From: Ulota crispa
Lineage: Eukaryota > Streptophyta > Bryopsida > Orthotrichales > Orthotrichaceae
NCBI GenBank assembly: GCA_963920765.1
Contig: OY987246.1
Location: 3,474,501-3,538,500, forward strand
Reading direction: 5' to 3'
DNA: 64,000 bases
The position numbers and the translations under genes are program-made. Position 1 is the stretch's first letter. Each line of letters begins with the position of its first letter. This document shows positions 1-11,070 of the stretch, one piece after another. The notes beneath the pieces are model-generated. The model saw nothing but the letters and a program-made list of their open reading frames with translations, did no database searches and was not told where the DNA came from.

Positions 1-255
1 TTTTTTGGTGAATTACGAGAAAAGGTACAATAAGAAGTTGATAGAATTTAATTTTGAAATCATGTCAAGAACAGAAAAACACATGATGTGTGTAGGGCAA
101 TTGAAAGAGCCCGAAGCTCTAAAATAGATGGCTCAAAATCAATCACTCCAAAAGTTTAACATTTACAAGCAAACAGTTTCACGGTGGAGCCAAGAAGGCA
201 TTGAACAACTATGATTTGCTATGACAAAAACTGCTAAGACAAAAACAAGAATACA

Positions 256-3200
256 CTAAAAAAAATAGCTCAATTTACAGTCAACACTGAACTTGGAATC
301 TTCACCCCCACGGTAAACACTGAGCTTGGAATCTTCACCCCCACTGACAATGCCCTCATCCGTCCACCAATCTGCACACAATACCTAAAAATACAACAAC
401 AAAAAACTTAGAAACAAACTGAGCCAGAAGATTTGAAAAGAAAATACAACAATCAAGAAGATACTTACCTTCCCTTCGTGACTCCAGGTAATCAGATCAC
501 CAGGCATCCTTGTGTCCCACAGTTTGACCGTACCATCGTGAGAAGCTGTCAATATGTTGAAAACTGACTTGGGACTCCTACCAAACACAGAAATGTATAA
601 ATGAGGAAGCATATAGAGCAAACAACATAAAACATTGTGCATGTGTAGACAACAACGTTTAATACAGATATTTTGGTTCATTACAGAAATTCCAATCCTC
701 GTAGGAAAGCTACACCTGAAATCACTGCTCTCAAGCATTCTGACATGGCATACTTAGAGCAATTCAACTTTGCATAAAATTTAGCAGAAGAAGAGCTTGG
801 ACTATTGCTTACCATTTACAAGCAGTTATCTGGCCCGTGTGCTTTGACAGTTGAAAAACCACAAACATCTCTCCTGGTCATGGAAGGAATTTTTTTAATA
901 CAGATGACGAGAATTTGCTAACAAAACATGGAAGTGTCAGTACATGATTTCTTTGCTTAAAGCCTGGATGCTCAAATCCCAATGATCAATAACATACCTG
1001 GTTCCCGAGGATCCCATATCCTGAGTATGTGACCTGCCCCTCCAGCTGCTGGGAAGGCACGGCCTCCTCCAACGCTCACGCAATATAATGCTTCTGAACA
1101 AGTCTGCCGGTCACAGTGGGTGGAAAAATGAAATCTCTCTCTTAGAAAATAGACGCAAATTGCAAACTTCGCTTGAACTCAATTACATACGGTCCCAGAC
1201 ATACGGTTACCAACATACGCAACCTGCAAATCTTCGCTTCAACACCAGGAACTCATCGACAAATGAAACCTGCGTGGATGTTGGTAAACAACTTTGTCAG
1301 ACGATTTGCACAAACTGTTAAGAACGTAGCATTGTGAGCATTGATGTACCAGAGTTCGTGTATTGACAGCCGTCGCCACATCCCACGCTCTTACCGAATG
1401 ATCCTTTGAAGCAGAATAGATGGTATCATGTTCCGCCCAATCAAGCCCTCCAATAGTGTGGGTATGTCCCTGAAGGGTTTGTGTTGCTTCGACCTGCAAT
1501 TGCAGAAAAACTCATTAGCAGAAGGTTGAGACAAGAAAGGTGATGAAACAGCCTACTGATGTAACCTTCTACGCAACAACTGCATAAAAATCCAAACATG
1601 TGAAAACAAAAACCTCGCCAAGTTACCTGTTTCATCTCTGAAGAATTTACAGCCCCAATCTCCAAATCTTCCTCGGCCTCAGGTTCGCCTCCCAGATTTC
1701 ACAACTTAATCGATTTATCCCTTGACCCTGAACATACCTGATCACAACGGCAAAAGTGTGTGATCAGCCACAACCGGGTTCGATGCAGAACGTGGTTGGG
1801 AACCTCTCCAACGTCGGACAAGTGCAATACATTAGCTTCGAGTTAACAAACTAGGGTCAAAAAGTGACACACCAATGTGAAAAAGAAATGCACTTCGCTA
1901 GTACCTGGTTGCCGGAGGGACTAGCTGCAACGCACATGACTGACGCTGTATGACCTTTTAGTCGTTTCAAAGCTTTCAGAGTCGATGTTGTTGAAGTCCC
2001 TTCGTTCAAAGCAACCTGTAGCACCATGGCATCGTTCCGTAAGCACCCCAAGATTCTTGCAACAGGGAACAACGACGAGAATTTGCCTTATCTGGCAGCT
2101 TGACTAGAGGTACCTATGACCGGAATATAGACTGTACAATAGGAGAATTTGGAATGATGTAACAAATCGTGCTTTAAACGAAAAGCAGGAATATGGAACC
2201 CATATGGAACCCACGCTCAAATAAAACTCAACCGCGAGCAACCATGGGTGCAACTGGAAATATGCAGAGAATACACGACCAAAACAGCCGCATATTCGTA
2301 GAGTACGACCAGACTTTTATGTGCCAGGGTTGTAACGGTCTCTGCCTTGAGTAGAAAAACCAGGTTTTCAAAGGCGACCTGACATGACCCTGGAAGATAA
2401 AACCTAAACCGACTTATTTTTAAAACACCATGAACACAAAGAAAGGGAATTACAACAAAAAGAAGTGTAGAACCCATATGGAACCCCAGGTCAAACAGAA
2501 ATCAACCTTGAGCAACAATGGGCACATCAGAGAACACTCCAAGAATACACAACCAGAATTTGCCATAATATCAATAAACAAAGTTTTGAAAGGCAACATT
2601 GACCAAACCTGCCAAAAGTGTAACGAGCGATCTCTCGAGGCTGTAACAAGTTGCAGTTGCTCGGGGCCCAAACCTGGAGCGGGTATAGGAGTAATAGATG
2701 TGATAACATCCATGTGGCCCTGTAACACAAACACACACTCGCCTGCAGCACTCCAGATCCTGAAAACAAAAAAGTCTCATCCATTGGGGAAAACAATCAA
2801 GCAAACAAACTTTCAAACCACCAAAGATAGAGAGCGTAGGTTTAGGAGTACTTAGAGTTTTTACCTTCCAAGGTTAGCGTGTGATCCAGTTGCAACAAAC
2901 CTGAAAACGTCAACAAAAACAGTGTTAGGTAATGAAATGCAATGTTCAAATATCACATAAGACACTCATATATGATGATATTAATTTGATCTTAACATAC
3001 TTAACATTTGTGCTCAAAGATCTCTTGAAAGTTTAGTAGTACACTCACCTGGAATCCAAACCACAAACGGCACTAACCCACTCATCATGCACAAGAGGGT
3101 GCTGCTCCACCTTCGATAGTGAGAAAACTAGTGGAATATACTCAAGCACCAAATCTCTTTCAACACTGAGTGCGCGTGTTTCACAAAATTCTAGAAGGGT

Positions 3201-3518
3201 GGTCCTCAATATTTTTCCGTTGATCACAAAGTCAAAAGGTTGTGGCACCTCTGCATCAGCAATGTATCCATTTCTTTTAGTCAATGTTAATACAAGAAAA
3301 GGACAGAACACATTCAATACGGGAGGTGGAGAAGACATACCTAGGCCAAGGAGAGTATTGACGATTTCAGACAGCATGTATCGGCCACACGTGACAGGAA
3401 TATCGAAGCCACCTCTATGTTTCTCGGGTAAGAGAAGCTCAGGCTGCTCCATATTTGTGACGAACCTCACTCCTAACCGGGTGTTGATGAGGATGTCCAT
3501 GGCTCTGCTACCGACCAC
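256..3518 (-). CDS. WDR12: WDR12/YTM1-type ribosome biogenesis WD40 protein, with one in-frame TGA
   Basis: WDR12/YTM1 works with Pescadillo (NOP7/PES1) and ERB1/BOP1 in the PeBoW complex, maturing the 60S pre-ribosome in the nucleolus. I read 11 GT-AG exons on the minus strand: 3341-3518, 3049-3250, 2865-2900, 2609-2759, 1905-2015, 1627-1737, 1350-1493, 998-1103, 813-873, 469-577 and 256-384. All phases agree and the total is 446 codons, the usual length. The first two exons encode the NLE domain (VRFVTNMEQPELLLPE, then VPQPFDFVINGK). WD repeats follow, for example ASRDRSLHFWQ, ASKDHSVRAWD, HILRIWDPREP and ASHDGTVKLWD. The codon at 1699-1701 is TGA where the family has Trp (KSIKL-stop-NLGGEPEAEE). 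Met at 3518 or Met at 3500 could start the protein; the second fits homologues better. The C-terminus carries a short tandem duplication. A pseudogene, a null allele or a base-call error are all possible. Family assignment is secure. Confidence 0.9.
1699..1701 (-). other. in-frame TGA replacing the conserved Trp of a WD dipeptide in WDR12
   Basis: The exon at 1627-1737 reads through KSIKL, then TGA, then NLGGEPEAEE in one frame with clean splice sites on both sides. In WDR12 homologues this position is Trp (TGG), so the change is a single G-to-A. The exon is 111 bp with phase 0 at both ends. Skipping it would keep the frame but remove part of a beta-propeller blade. Confidence 0.85.
2192..2570. 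repeat. imperfect tandem duplication inside a WDR12 intron
   Basis: Two blocks, near 2192-2290 and 2466-2570, each begin GAACCCATATGGAACCC and continue with matching words (CTCAACC..GAGCAACCATGGG, then GAATACAC). They lie in the intron between the exons at 1905-2015 and 2609-2759. The second block runs up to the exon edge. This looks like local duplication, not a mobile element. Confidence 0.55.
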
Positions 3519-3535
3519 AAAAAAAGCAGGCGCGA

Positions 3536-3583
3536 GACGGGGAGGAAGCCGATCCCTAGTTGCTACGTGGACACCCCCTAGTC
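3536..3583. repeat. 48-bp terminal fragment of the K foldback family next to the WDR12 start
   Basis: The stretch contains GTTGCTACGTGGACACCCCC, which is also found in the arms of the 396-bp palindrome at 33329-33724. It starts GACGGGGAG and ends CCCCCTAGTC, so it has short inverted ends of its own. It lies 18-65 bp upstream of the first candidate WDR12 start codon, inside the presumed 5' leader or promoter. Confidence 0.55.
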
Positions 3584-3985
3584 ATTCCCAAAAAGAAACA
3601 CAAAATCTTAACTCAATGAAGTAGGAAACTCTTTTCTGTGCTTCATAGCAGATTTAAGTGGTTTCTCGGTTCTTTTCAATGTGGATCAAATCCTTGTTTC
3701 CAAGGGATTTTCATGCAGAAAATTGCATAGTACTCCGTATTTAGCTGTGGTATGAAACATTTATGGATTTCGTTTTTCGCTCATAAGATGAGTAGAGCAT
3801 GGATACGCTTCTGACACGTCAGCTCTTGTGTACATTGTTGCATTCAATACATTCTTAATTGACAGCGATACCTTCCTCCAATTGTGGCCTACGCATGGCA
3901 AATAGTCTTCCCCGAGAAAGGTTTCACTACCTCAGGTAGAGATTTTGAAAACTGTATCACAAAGAAGAGCAGTGCACTCACTGAC

Positions 3986-4586
3986 CTGTGACCGAGATTC
4001 AAAAAACGTAGGTGAAACCCGTGCTCACGAAAGTTGAGAACCAGATCCCCTTGCAATGGCTCCTGCACAATCTTAAGCTTCACCATCTTCATTTGCATTT
4101 CATGTACCAAGCATTCAAAATTGCAAAAATTAAGCCGACTTTCATTGCCTTCGAACCCTAAACCCTAAAACCGCTCATTCAATCGCCTCCAGCGCAGCAT
4201 GACCCCAACCCTAACAGAAAAATCTTCCTATTCCTACTCCCCAAAGCCCTGCTGCATGGTTTGAGCCAATGCTCAGGGTTTTCAAATAAACCAGGACGCG
4301 TGATTTACATTCAGATTACTGTCATACATACGCATTAAAATGCCACAGCGAAAAAGAACAGAATCCCAAGAGGATCCTGCTCGATTGTAACCCTAAATCT
4401 AAAACTGCTTTACTCAGAAGCTCAATAACCTAACTGAATCGATGGCGCAGAATTTTCTTCTATTGGAAAAGGAAACGGAGGGAAAATAAAGCCATAAATA
4501 TTACCTCGTCGTTATATTTCACTTGCACAACGTCGAAACACAACCGGTGTTGCTCAACGTAAGCCAAGGCCTCACACACCGGCACC
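3986..4586 (-). pseudogene. two exons of a PHAF1 (C16orf70/At3g51130-like) gene, apparently a relic
   Basis: PHAF1-family proteins (formerly UPF0183) act in phagophore/autophagosome assembly in animals. The plant members are little studied. The exon at 4505-4586 encodes VPVCEALAYVEQHR...VVQVKYNDE. The exon at 3986-4062 encodes EPLQGDLVLNF, then REHGFHLRF, then LNLGH. They splice in phase 0 between a GTAATA donor and a GTGCAG acceptor. Together they match the family's conserved start (PICEA..IEQ..V.V.Y.DE-PL..D.V..F..HGFHLRF). I found neither the first exon upstream nor the following 'LRLIEVFD' exons downstream before WDR12. This is probably a truncated copy, although very long introns cannot be excluded. 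Confidence 0.7.
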
Positions 4587-4987
4587 CTAAAACACAAAAT
4601 CCGGTTCAAACCCTAAACCAACCGCTGCATCAAAAATCACGAAATGGAACTACAATTCACCAAGAAAGCGGCAGAATTACCGAATTGAAGGCCATCGCAT
4701 ACCACAACGGTGATCCGCACAATTCCCGTGACGACAAGCTCCACAAACCTCCCGATCCCGCGAGCCCCTGCGACGAAGGAATTGACGGCTTGCTTGAAGC
4801 TTCACAGTGCCATGAACACGATCTCCGAGGAAGCGTGAGAGCCGTTGTTCCTGTAGGATGTCATCTGAGCCACGGTCTTCGGGTATGACCGTACGTACTG
4901 CTCCCGTGACCGTGGCTTCTAAGATTTCACAATCCAAGTCCCTTGGTACAGGACACAAGACCTACGTCCCCATACCCGAGCATTTAA

Positions 4988-5221
4988 CCCTTGAACGACC
5001 GAGCAGCCCTTTGCAATCAGTACAATACGGAGTATTTTTCTCGTATTTGGAGTGCATTCACACCTTTACTACATTTGAGATCAACAGAGAAGTTAGAATG
5101 TAGACCAATCATGTTCTAGCAAGGTAGTCAAGATCCCATATTAAAACTTTTTATTGGTAGCAAATGCCAGTTATACAACAGTGTACATTCTATGTATTAT
5201 AGTAGCTCGGTCATTCAAGGG
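4988..5221. mobile_element. TTAA-flanked MITE, family D copy 1
   Basis: It is bounded by TTAA at 4984-4987 and 5222-5225. The ends are CCCTTGAACGACCGAGC and the reverse complement of CCCTTGAATGACCGAGC, one mismatch in 17. It is 234 bp with no coding capacity and is related in reverse orientation to 32894-33139. It sits between the PHAF1 and MutS2 relics. Confidence 0.8.
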
Positions 5222-5264
5222 TTAAATTAGGATGATGTGACTTGTTAACAAAAATACTCCTTAA

Positions 5265-6012
5265 TCATTGTATGTTTAAAGCATTCGACCTCCCTGTGGA
5301 AAGCGCAATGATACAGGATTTTCCAAAGGCGCTTCCAATCATGCATCAAAGTACTCCGCCAAAAAGCGATGCACCAGATACCCCTAACCTCAGGCTGGTA
5401 ACCATTTAAGCGGTTTTGAGTAATTCATGCAAGGGTCTGCATTTGTTCCAATTTATTAGTTTCTCACCAACACTTGCGATGTTCTTCACTCAGTTTAGTG
5501 ATGTAAAGAAAGCCTCCACTTAAACAATGCTTTTTATGATATGATATATTCAAATGGTCGTTTTAAAACCATTGATGGGTTGAAGCGAATCATAGCTGAA
5601 AAAGACAAAGAGGTGCACGAACTCACCAGGAATGCCCCAAAGGAGCTTATAGGTCGGTCTCAGCTTTTCTTTGCTGAACTCCACTGAGGCGTTCTCAAAT
5701 CTTGAGTCGCTGTATTTGAGGGTCTTCAACTCTCCATGGTGGGTAGTACCCATAATCAGAAACGAGCCTCCTCTGCCGCTATGTGCAAATGACTCAAGTA
5801 AAGCCATCCCGAAATCTGCCCCCTTTGTTGGATCTGTGCCTGCACCTATCTGGAGAAAACTACATAAAAATTACGCATTTGCTAGAATTCTTCCTCTTGG
5901 AATGAAACACTAATCAAATTGATATCATGAAAAGATGACGTGCACGGGATGAAGAGTTGCTGGTCTCATCCAGCAGCAGCAGCGAGTTACCAGTAGATGC
6001 TTCTTTAATTCG
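5265..6012 (-). pseudogene. MutS2 ATPase-domain exons, degenerate
   Basis: MutS2 is a MutS-family ABC ATPase; plant copies are usually organellar. Exon 5965-6012 encodes RIKEASTGNSLLLLDE, the Walker B region. Exon 5627-5849 encodes IGAGTDPTKGADFGMALLES, then TTHHGELKTLKYSD and PTYKLLWGIPG. The exon from 5293 gives GRSNALNI, then Gln and TGA at 5265-5267, where homologues continue with the next helix. After LLLLDE the expected GT donor is missing: the bases read GAG|ACCAGC. The P-loop, clamp and Smr parts are not present nearby. Loss of the donor plus an early stop argue for a pseudogene fragment. The family call rests on LLLLDE-GAGTDP-TTHHGELK-WGIPGRSNALNI and is strong. Confidence 0.85.
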
Positions 6013-7266
6013 CTGCAAAGTTTTGAAAACAAACAAACATCATAAGCTTTCAAAAAGCCATAGCCTTTCAAGCTGATCATCTCGTAACACTGTCCAGAAA
6101 TCAGACATCGTTTCCTTCAAATGACAGAATTGAACCCACAGTGCAACAAAACGATTTTATTCAGTTACAACACTCGGTACATCATGTAGTCCACACAGGT
6201 AAGTAGTTCACGTTAAGTTATTCCTGTAAGAACTTAAGACTAACATCCTCAAAGAGCCATAATACTTCAATTTCAACATGACATCTTGAATACGAACTTT
6301 GCCCGAGATTAGTCACCAAGAACATTTAGGGTTGTCCGCCTTCAAGTACTGGGTACCCCAATCCTAGTCCTGATCAAAGTCCGGTTTGGCTTCCACCAAT
6401 TGCGCCCGTGCAACAAAATTGGTGTCAATCCCAGAAAGTAGGGTTGCACGTCACCAAACCTAATTCACCTAATTGAGAATGCTGGGTGGGAAGCCCACTC
6501 TCGAAAACACAGCACCCAACGAGGTCCAAAACCCCCTCCTTTCGCAAGCAAACCTCTAAAAACCCTACCTCTCTGAAAACCTCTGAAAATTCTAGGTCAG
6601 CTGAAACTCCAAATGGCACTCTGAATACATACCTTGCAAAAGAGACACTCCACCTTCAACGATGCGCAATCACATCCAGGCGCACTGCCACACCTCACAC
6701 GAAATCATAAGCTTCGTGACAGCTCCACGAGGGTGAACAACCGCGAAACAAGAAACTTGTGTTCTAACATCGCCAGAAGACTTGCGTAGAGAAAAGTACA
6801 CAACACCGAGACTGTCAATATACACAAACCAGTACAAAAGAGCACATGAGCGCAAGAGAAACACACATACGAAGCAGCAAACCTGAGAGAGGATCCACTC
6901 GAACCTTGGAATGATGTCACACAACACAAGGAGACGAGCTCCGAAAGTGACGACGACGCACGAGCAGAACCCACAAAAGCAGACTCAAGAAAATGGAGCT
7001 CCAAAGGAGAGAGCTGTTCCACCACACCCCACACGAACAGTGTCTGCAGAACAGCAGGGTAACTATTCTCCGATTGTCTTAACTGGCACGACGAGGAGCA
7101 GGACAACTGCTCGAGTCTTCCGAGTGCTCTCTTCCCGCTCGAGACGGATCGCCCACTCCAAAGTTACTGTTTTGCGGACACGACGACGCGGTCCAACGGG
7201 CATCGGCTTTGCCAAACGTCTGGGCAGATGCACCCTTCATCCCGTAAGTGCTCGACCACGTTTTGC
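6013..7266. other. intergenic stretch with no supportable gene
   Basis: It is relatively GC-rich toward 6900-7260. Several overlapping open frames occur on both strands, but none has recognisable domains or convincing splice sites. It ends at the 17-bp minisatellite. It could hold an unrecognised exon or promoter, but I cannot support one. Confidence 0.4.
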
Positions 7267-7430
7267 GGGCTGCCCCTGTCTGAGGGTTGCCCCTGTCTGA
7301 GGGCTGCCCCTGTCTGTGGGCTGCCCCTGTCTGTGGGCTGCCCCTGTTTGTGGGCTGCCCCTGTTTGTGGGCTGCCCCTGTTTGTGGGCTGCCCCTGTTT
7401 GTGGGCTGCCCCTGTTTGTGGGCTGCCCTA
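7267..7430. repeat. 17-bp minisatellite, nine full units plus one partial
   Basis: The unit is GGGCTGCCCCTGTTTGT. Units 1-2 (7267-7300) end TCTGA, units 3-4 (7301-7334) end TCTGT, and units 5-9 (7335-7419) end TTTGT, so variants are ordered along the array. Because 17 is not a multiple of 3 and the unit lacks stops, several frames stay open on both strands. Those open frames are by-products of the repeat. Confidence 0.95.
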
Positions 7431-7717
7431 TTGCAGGCTGCTCGACATGCAAAGAAACGCTCTTTTTTTAAAATAAAATTCAAATTTAAAGAGAAAAGAA
7501 AATCTCCTTTCCAATTCAAATTTGAATCTTGTCAATCCAAGTCAAATTCCACCAACAAAACGATTCCAAAGAAAAATATTTCAACATTTGTCATTATTCT
7601 AAATTCTTATATTTTGGAAAACTAATGATGTTCTCTCCTTCAAAAATATTTTATTTTTTAATTTTAGAATAGAATCTATGTTTTTACCCATTTCTATCAA
7701 ATTTTAAATTCTATTAA

Positions 7718-8652
7718 CCCTTGAGGGACCAATTGTCTCCTCCGGGGACAAATGGTACTTTGTGCATGTACTTTTGGATAAACTATTTTTTGTGATTTTT
7801 TGAAACCCTTATTGAAGGTGAGGAATTCATAAACCTATGTGGGTATCATTTATTTTTTCATTCCAACATTTATCAAAGAAGTTATGCATGAATTTATGAA
7901 AATTTGGGGAGGAATGCTTGTCCAGGCAGCTCAAAAAACTTTTTCAAAAATTAAAATTTTGAAATTGGTTCTTTAGATTTTTTTCCTAGGTGGGAAGCTT
8001 TGAATCATTCAATTTCAATCAATGAGATGAAAGTTATGGTTGAGGAGTTTTTGTTTGCAGGTAGTTATGGATTCTCTACTCTAAAATAAAATTTGAAGTC
8101 TTTTATTTTACTCAATTTTCAATGTTTTGGAAAATAAATTAAACCAAAAGAAGTAGATTGTTTATCACAACATTACAACCATTGGGATTTGCATTTTTCA
8201 TTTCAAGAATTAAATTCTTAACATCTTAGTGATTTTACTCATTCTCCATTTCTTTTTACTTACTATTTTTTCCCCGTATGCTGATTAGTTCTAACTGATT
8301 TGAAAATTCCCCCACATATACCTACCTTGATCTCCTACATGGAAAAATAAAAGCTCAACTTTGGATAGAGCAATTTTTTCATGTAAAGGTGATCAAAGGC
8401 TTTTGAAATTTCCAAATTGCAAGAAAAAAATCACGTTTTTCTCATTTCAAATGTAAAAATCTCCCTCCTCTCCATCTAGAATGACCTAATTACTTCCCCA
8501 CAAGTACCTCTTCTAGTCTAAGGTAAGATCCTATGGTTGGATTTCCAAAAAAGAAAAAAAAAAAGAAAAAAAAAGATTGCCTTCTTACTTGTCCTTTAGA
8601 AGTGGTAGTTTTCTATGATTTTGGCAAAGAAAGGGGCTTGGTCTTGTAGGGG
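7718..8652. mobile_element. TTAA-flanked MITE, family A copy 1a
   Basis: It is bounded by TTAA at 7714-7717 and 8653-8656. It begins CCCTTGAGGGACC and ends GGTCTTGTAGGGG, and is 935 bp. The internal sequence is homologous to 11071-12001 and 53230-54141, sharing words such as GTTATGCATGAATTTATG and GAATCATTCAATTT. There is no transposase frame, so it looks like a non-autonomous element. Its first 490 bp reappear inverted at 8737-9226. Confidence 0.8.
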
Positions 8653-8683
8653 TTAATAATTTTTTAATTTTTATGAATATTAA

Positions 8684-9226
8684 ACCCTAGGTGCTCAATT
8701 GACCATTTTTTGGTTGCTGCCCTTTTTTGCAGGTTGCTTGAAATGAAAAATGCAAATCCCAATGGTTGTAATGTTGTGATAAACAATCTACTTCTTTTGG
8801 TTTAATTTATTTTCCAAAACATTGAAAATTGAGTAAAATAAAAGACTTCAAATTTTATTTTAGAGTAGAGAATCCATAACTACCTGCAAACAAAAACTCC
8901 TCAACCATAACTTTCATCTCATTGATTGAAATTGAATGATTCAAAGCTTCCCACCTAGGAAAAAAATCTAAAGAACCAATTTCAAAATTTTAATTTTTGA
9001 AAAAGTTTTTTGAGCTGCCTGGACAAGCATTCCTCCCCAAATTTTCATAAATTCATGCATAACTTCTTTCACAAATGTTGGAATGAAAAAATAAGTGATG
9101 CCCACATAGGTTTATGAATTCCTCACTTTCAATAAGAGTTTCAAAAAATCGCAAAAAATAGTTTATCCAAAAGTACATGCACAAAGTACCATTTGTCCCC
9201 GGAGGAGACAGTTGGTCCCTTAGAGG
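8684..9226. mobile_element. TTAA-flanked family A copy 1b, inverted and internally deleted
   Basis: It lies between TTAA at 8680-8683 (followed by ACCCTAGGTGCTCAATTG) and TTAA at 9227-9230 (preceded by GGTCCCTTAGAGG). Positions 8737-9226 are the reverse complement of 7718-8207 with few mismatches. With copy 1a it forms a 490-bp stem with a spacer of about 530 bp. Confidence 0.75.
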
Positions 9227-9230
9227 TTAA

Positions 9231-11066
9231 TATTTATAGTTCCACAAAATTGAATTAATTTTATGATAAATCTCCAATTTCTTTTAGTATAGCGATTGTC
9301 TCTAGTATTGTGTCTTTGCTGATAGGATCCATCAAAGTAAGTTTTACACTAAGAATTAGGGTTGGCATCAACATTATGAATCACGTCCAAAAAGTGTATC
9401 AAAATCCATTCCTAATACCCTTGTTAATACCTTCTTTACAACAAGTGATGAATTATATCAATATTGTGTTTTGAAATGATTTTTTTGCCTATGAGATAGA
9501 ATATGTGTATTTTTCTCTTTAGCTACTTGATTGAGCTTTTAAAGTGAGATTACTAGTAATAAACAATTGAGTTGTTACTTGGTTGTGAAGCTTCCCAGGA
9601 TCTAACAAAACAAAAATCTCTAAGGGAGTGATGATAGGACAATATGAGCTTAAATTTTACCTTACCTCATTAAAACCTTATTTATAAACACATACTTTAC
9701 TTGTTAAGGTTTTTGAAAGTTGATACAAAATCTTGACTTGATTATGTCTTTGGTGATACCATAACCATTACATTTGATGTATTGTAACTTCTGTAGTTAA
9801 ATTTGAAGTAAAAGGCAACGATAATAGGGCAAACTACCTATACTTGATTACTTTAAAATCAAAATCTCCATTTCAACTTTTGTTCATTCTTTCTTTGTCC
9901 CTGAGAGTATTTCGGTTTTTTGGCGCATAAAAGGAAAGAATCTTGAAGATAAAAATGCAATACTTGACGATAAAAATGCATTCCTCATTATCAAAGACTC
10001 ACTCTTATAAACATGATTTTTAGAACACAAAGTTGTGCTCTTGATCAAACTTTGTCAAATGATTTTTAATCAAATATTTTTAAGGTACTATGGTTGTTTT
10101 GTTGTATCTGTAGGCAAATAATAGGCTTGCTCAATTATACTTCAAAATACTCCGTATAAGATAAATTTATTGACAAATAAATTTTCCAAAAATTTAATTT
10201 TACAAATAGAAACAAAGGAGGATTTTCAAGGTGCTGAGCAATGTAAAAAAGAACTCAAAATGTGTTTGTTCACATAAGTTGCTTTCTACTTGCACGTGAC
10301 CAACCCTTTTCAGGCATCTAGAAAATAAATCAAGCACCTATCCAAAAGTGACCCAAAAAATGTAGACAAAATTTTGGTATATTTTATAAAATGCTAAAAC
10401 AAAAAAAATCTAAATTAGGATTAATATTTGGAAAATTTGTTAATTGGATTTTGAGTCTCACAATTTTTACATAAATTTTGGTGTTATTCTTGCACTTCTT
10501 ACGTGCCTAGTTAGAAATTTTTTTTGTGACAAAAAGTTCAACTTTTCTTACATATCATTCATAGCCGTCAATGAATATGCTTGGGAAAATTTTCATCCTA
10601 TTTAGGGCAATGATGCATTCAACTTGGCTCAATCAAAAGCCTCAATTCAATACATCTTTTAAAAAAAACGTCATCCTTACATTTTTTTCTAAGTGGTCAT
10701 ATAATTATGATTTCAAGTTGTTGCAATAAGTACCTCTTGTTGTATTTAAGAGGTTTACTAATTTATTCCTACTAGTACTACAAGCACATTGAATACCTTA
10801 CCTTACTAGCAGCTTTGGTAGGCAAGTGCCTAATAATTAATTAAAGTGAGAAATTACAATTTGGCAACTAGAAAATTGGTTTAAAAAAAGTAGTCATTTT
10901 CAAAAAATAATAATCAATATTTAGGCATTCATTCAAATCAAGTACTATAAATGAGGTAGCTAGCTATTGTAGCTAATTGATATGATGAACAACTTGAGAC
11001 AATCTTCATTCATTTATAAGATCTCATTCATGAAATAAATGGTAAATACTAATTTCTCATGCTGCT
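9231..11066. other. AT-rich intergenic DNA, nothing identified
   Basis: I see no open frame of note, no terminal-repeat pair and no tandem array in this 1.8-kb stretch. It is AT-rich with homopolymer runs. Confidence 0.5.
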
Positions 11067-11070
11067 TTAA

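Noticed and set aside
4523..5103. Overlapping frames on both strands next to the PHAF1 exon
   Set aside because: No frame matches the expected PHAF1 first exon or any other family; left as unexplained sequence.
7079..7625. Several long open frames on both strands rich in Gly/Cys/Pro/Leu or Gln/Gly/Ala
   Set aside because: All are translations of the 17-bp minisatellite, which lacks stops in the frames involved; no domain or splice support.
7718..9226. One large 1.5-kb foldback transposon
   Set aside because: Each half has its own inner TTAA and terminal motif, so two opposed family A copies explain it better.
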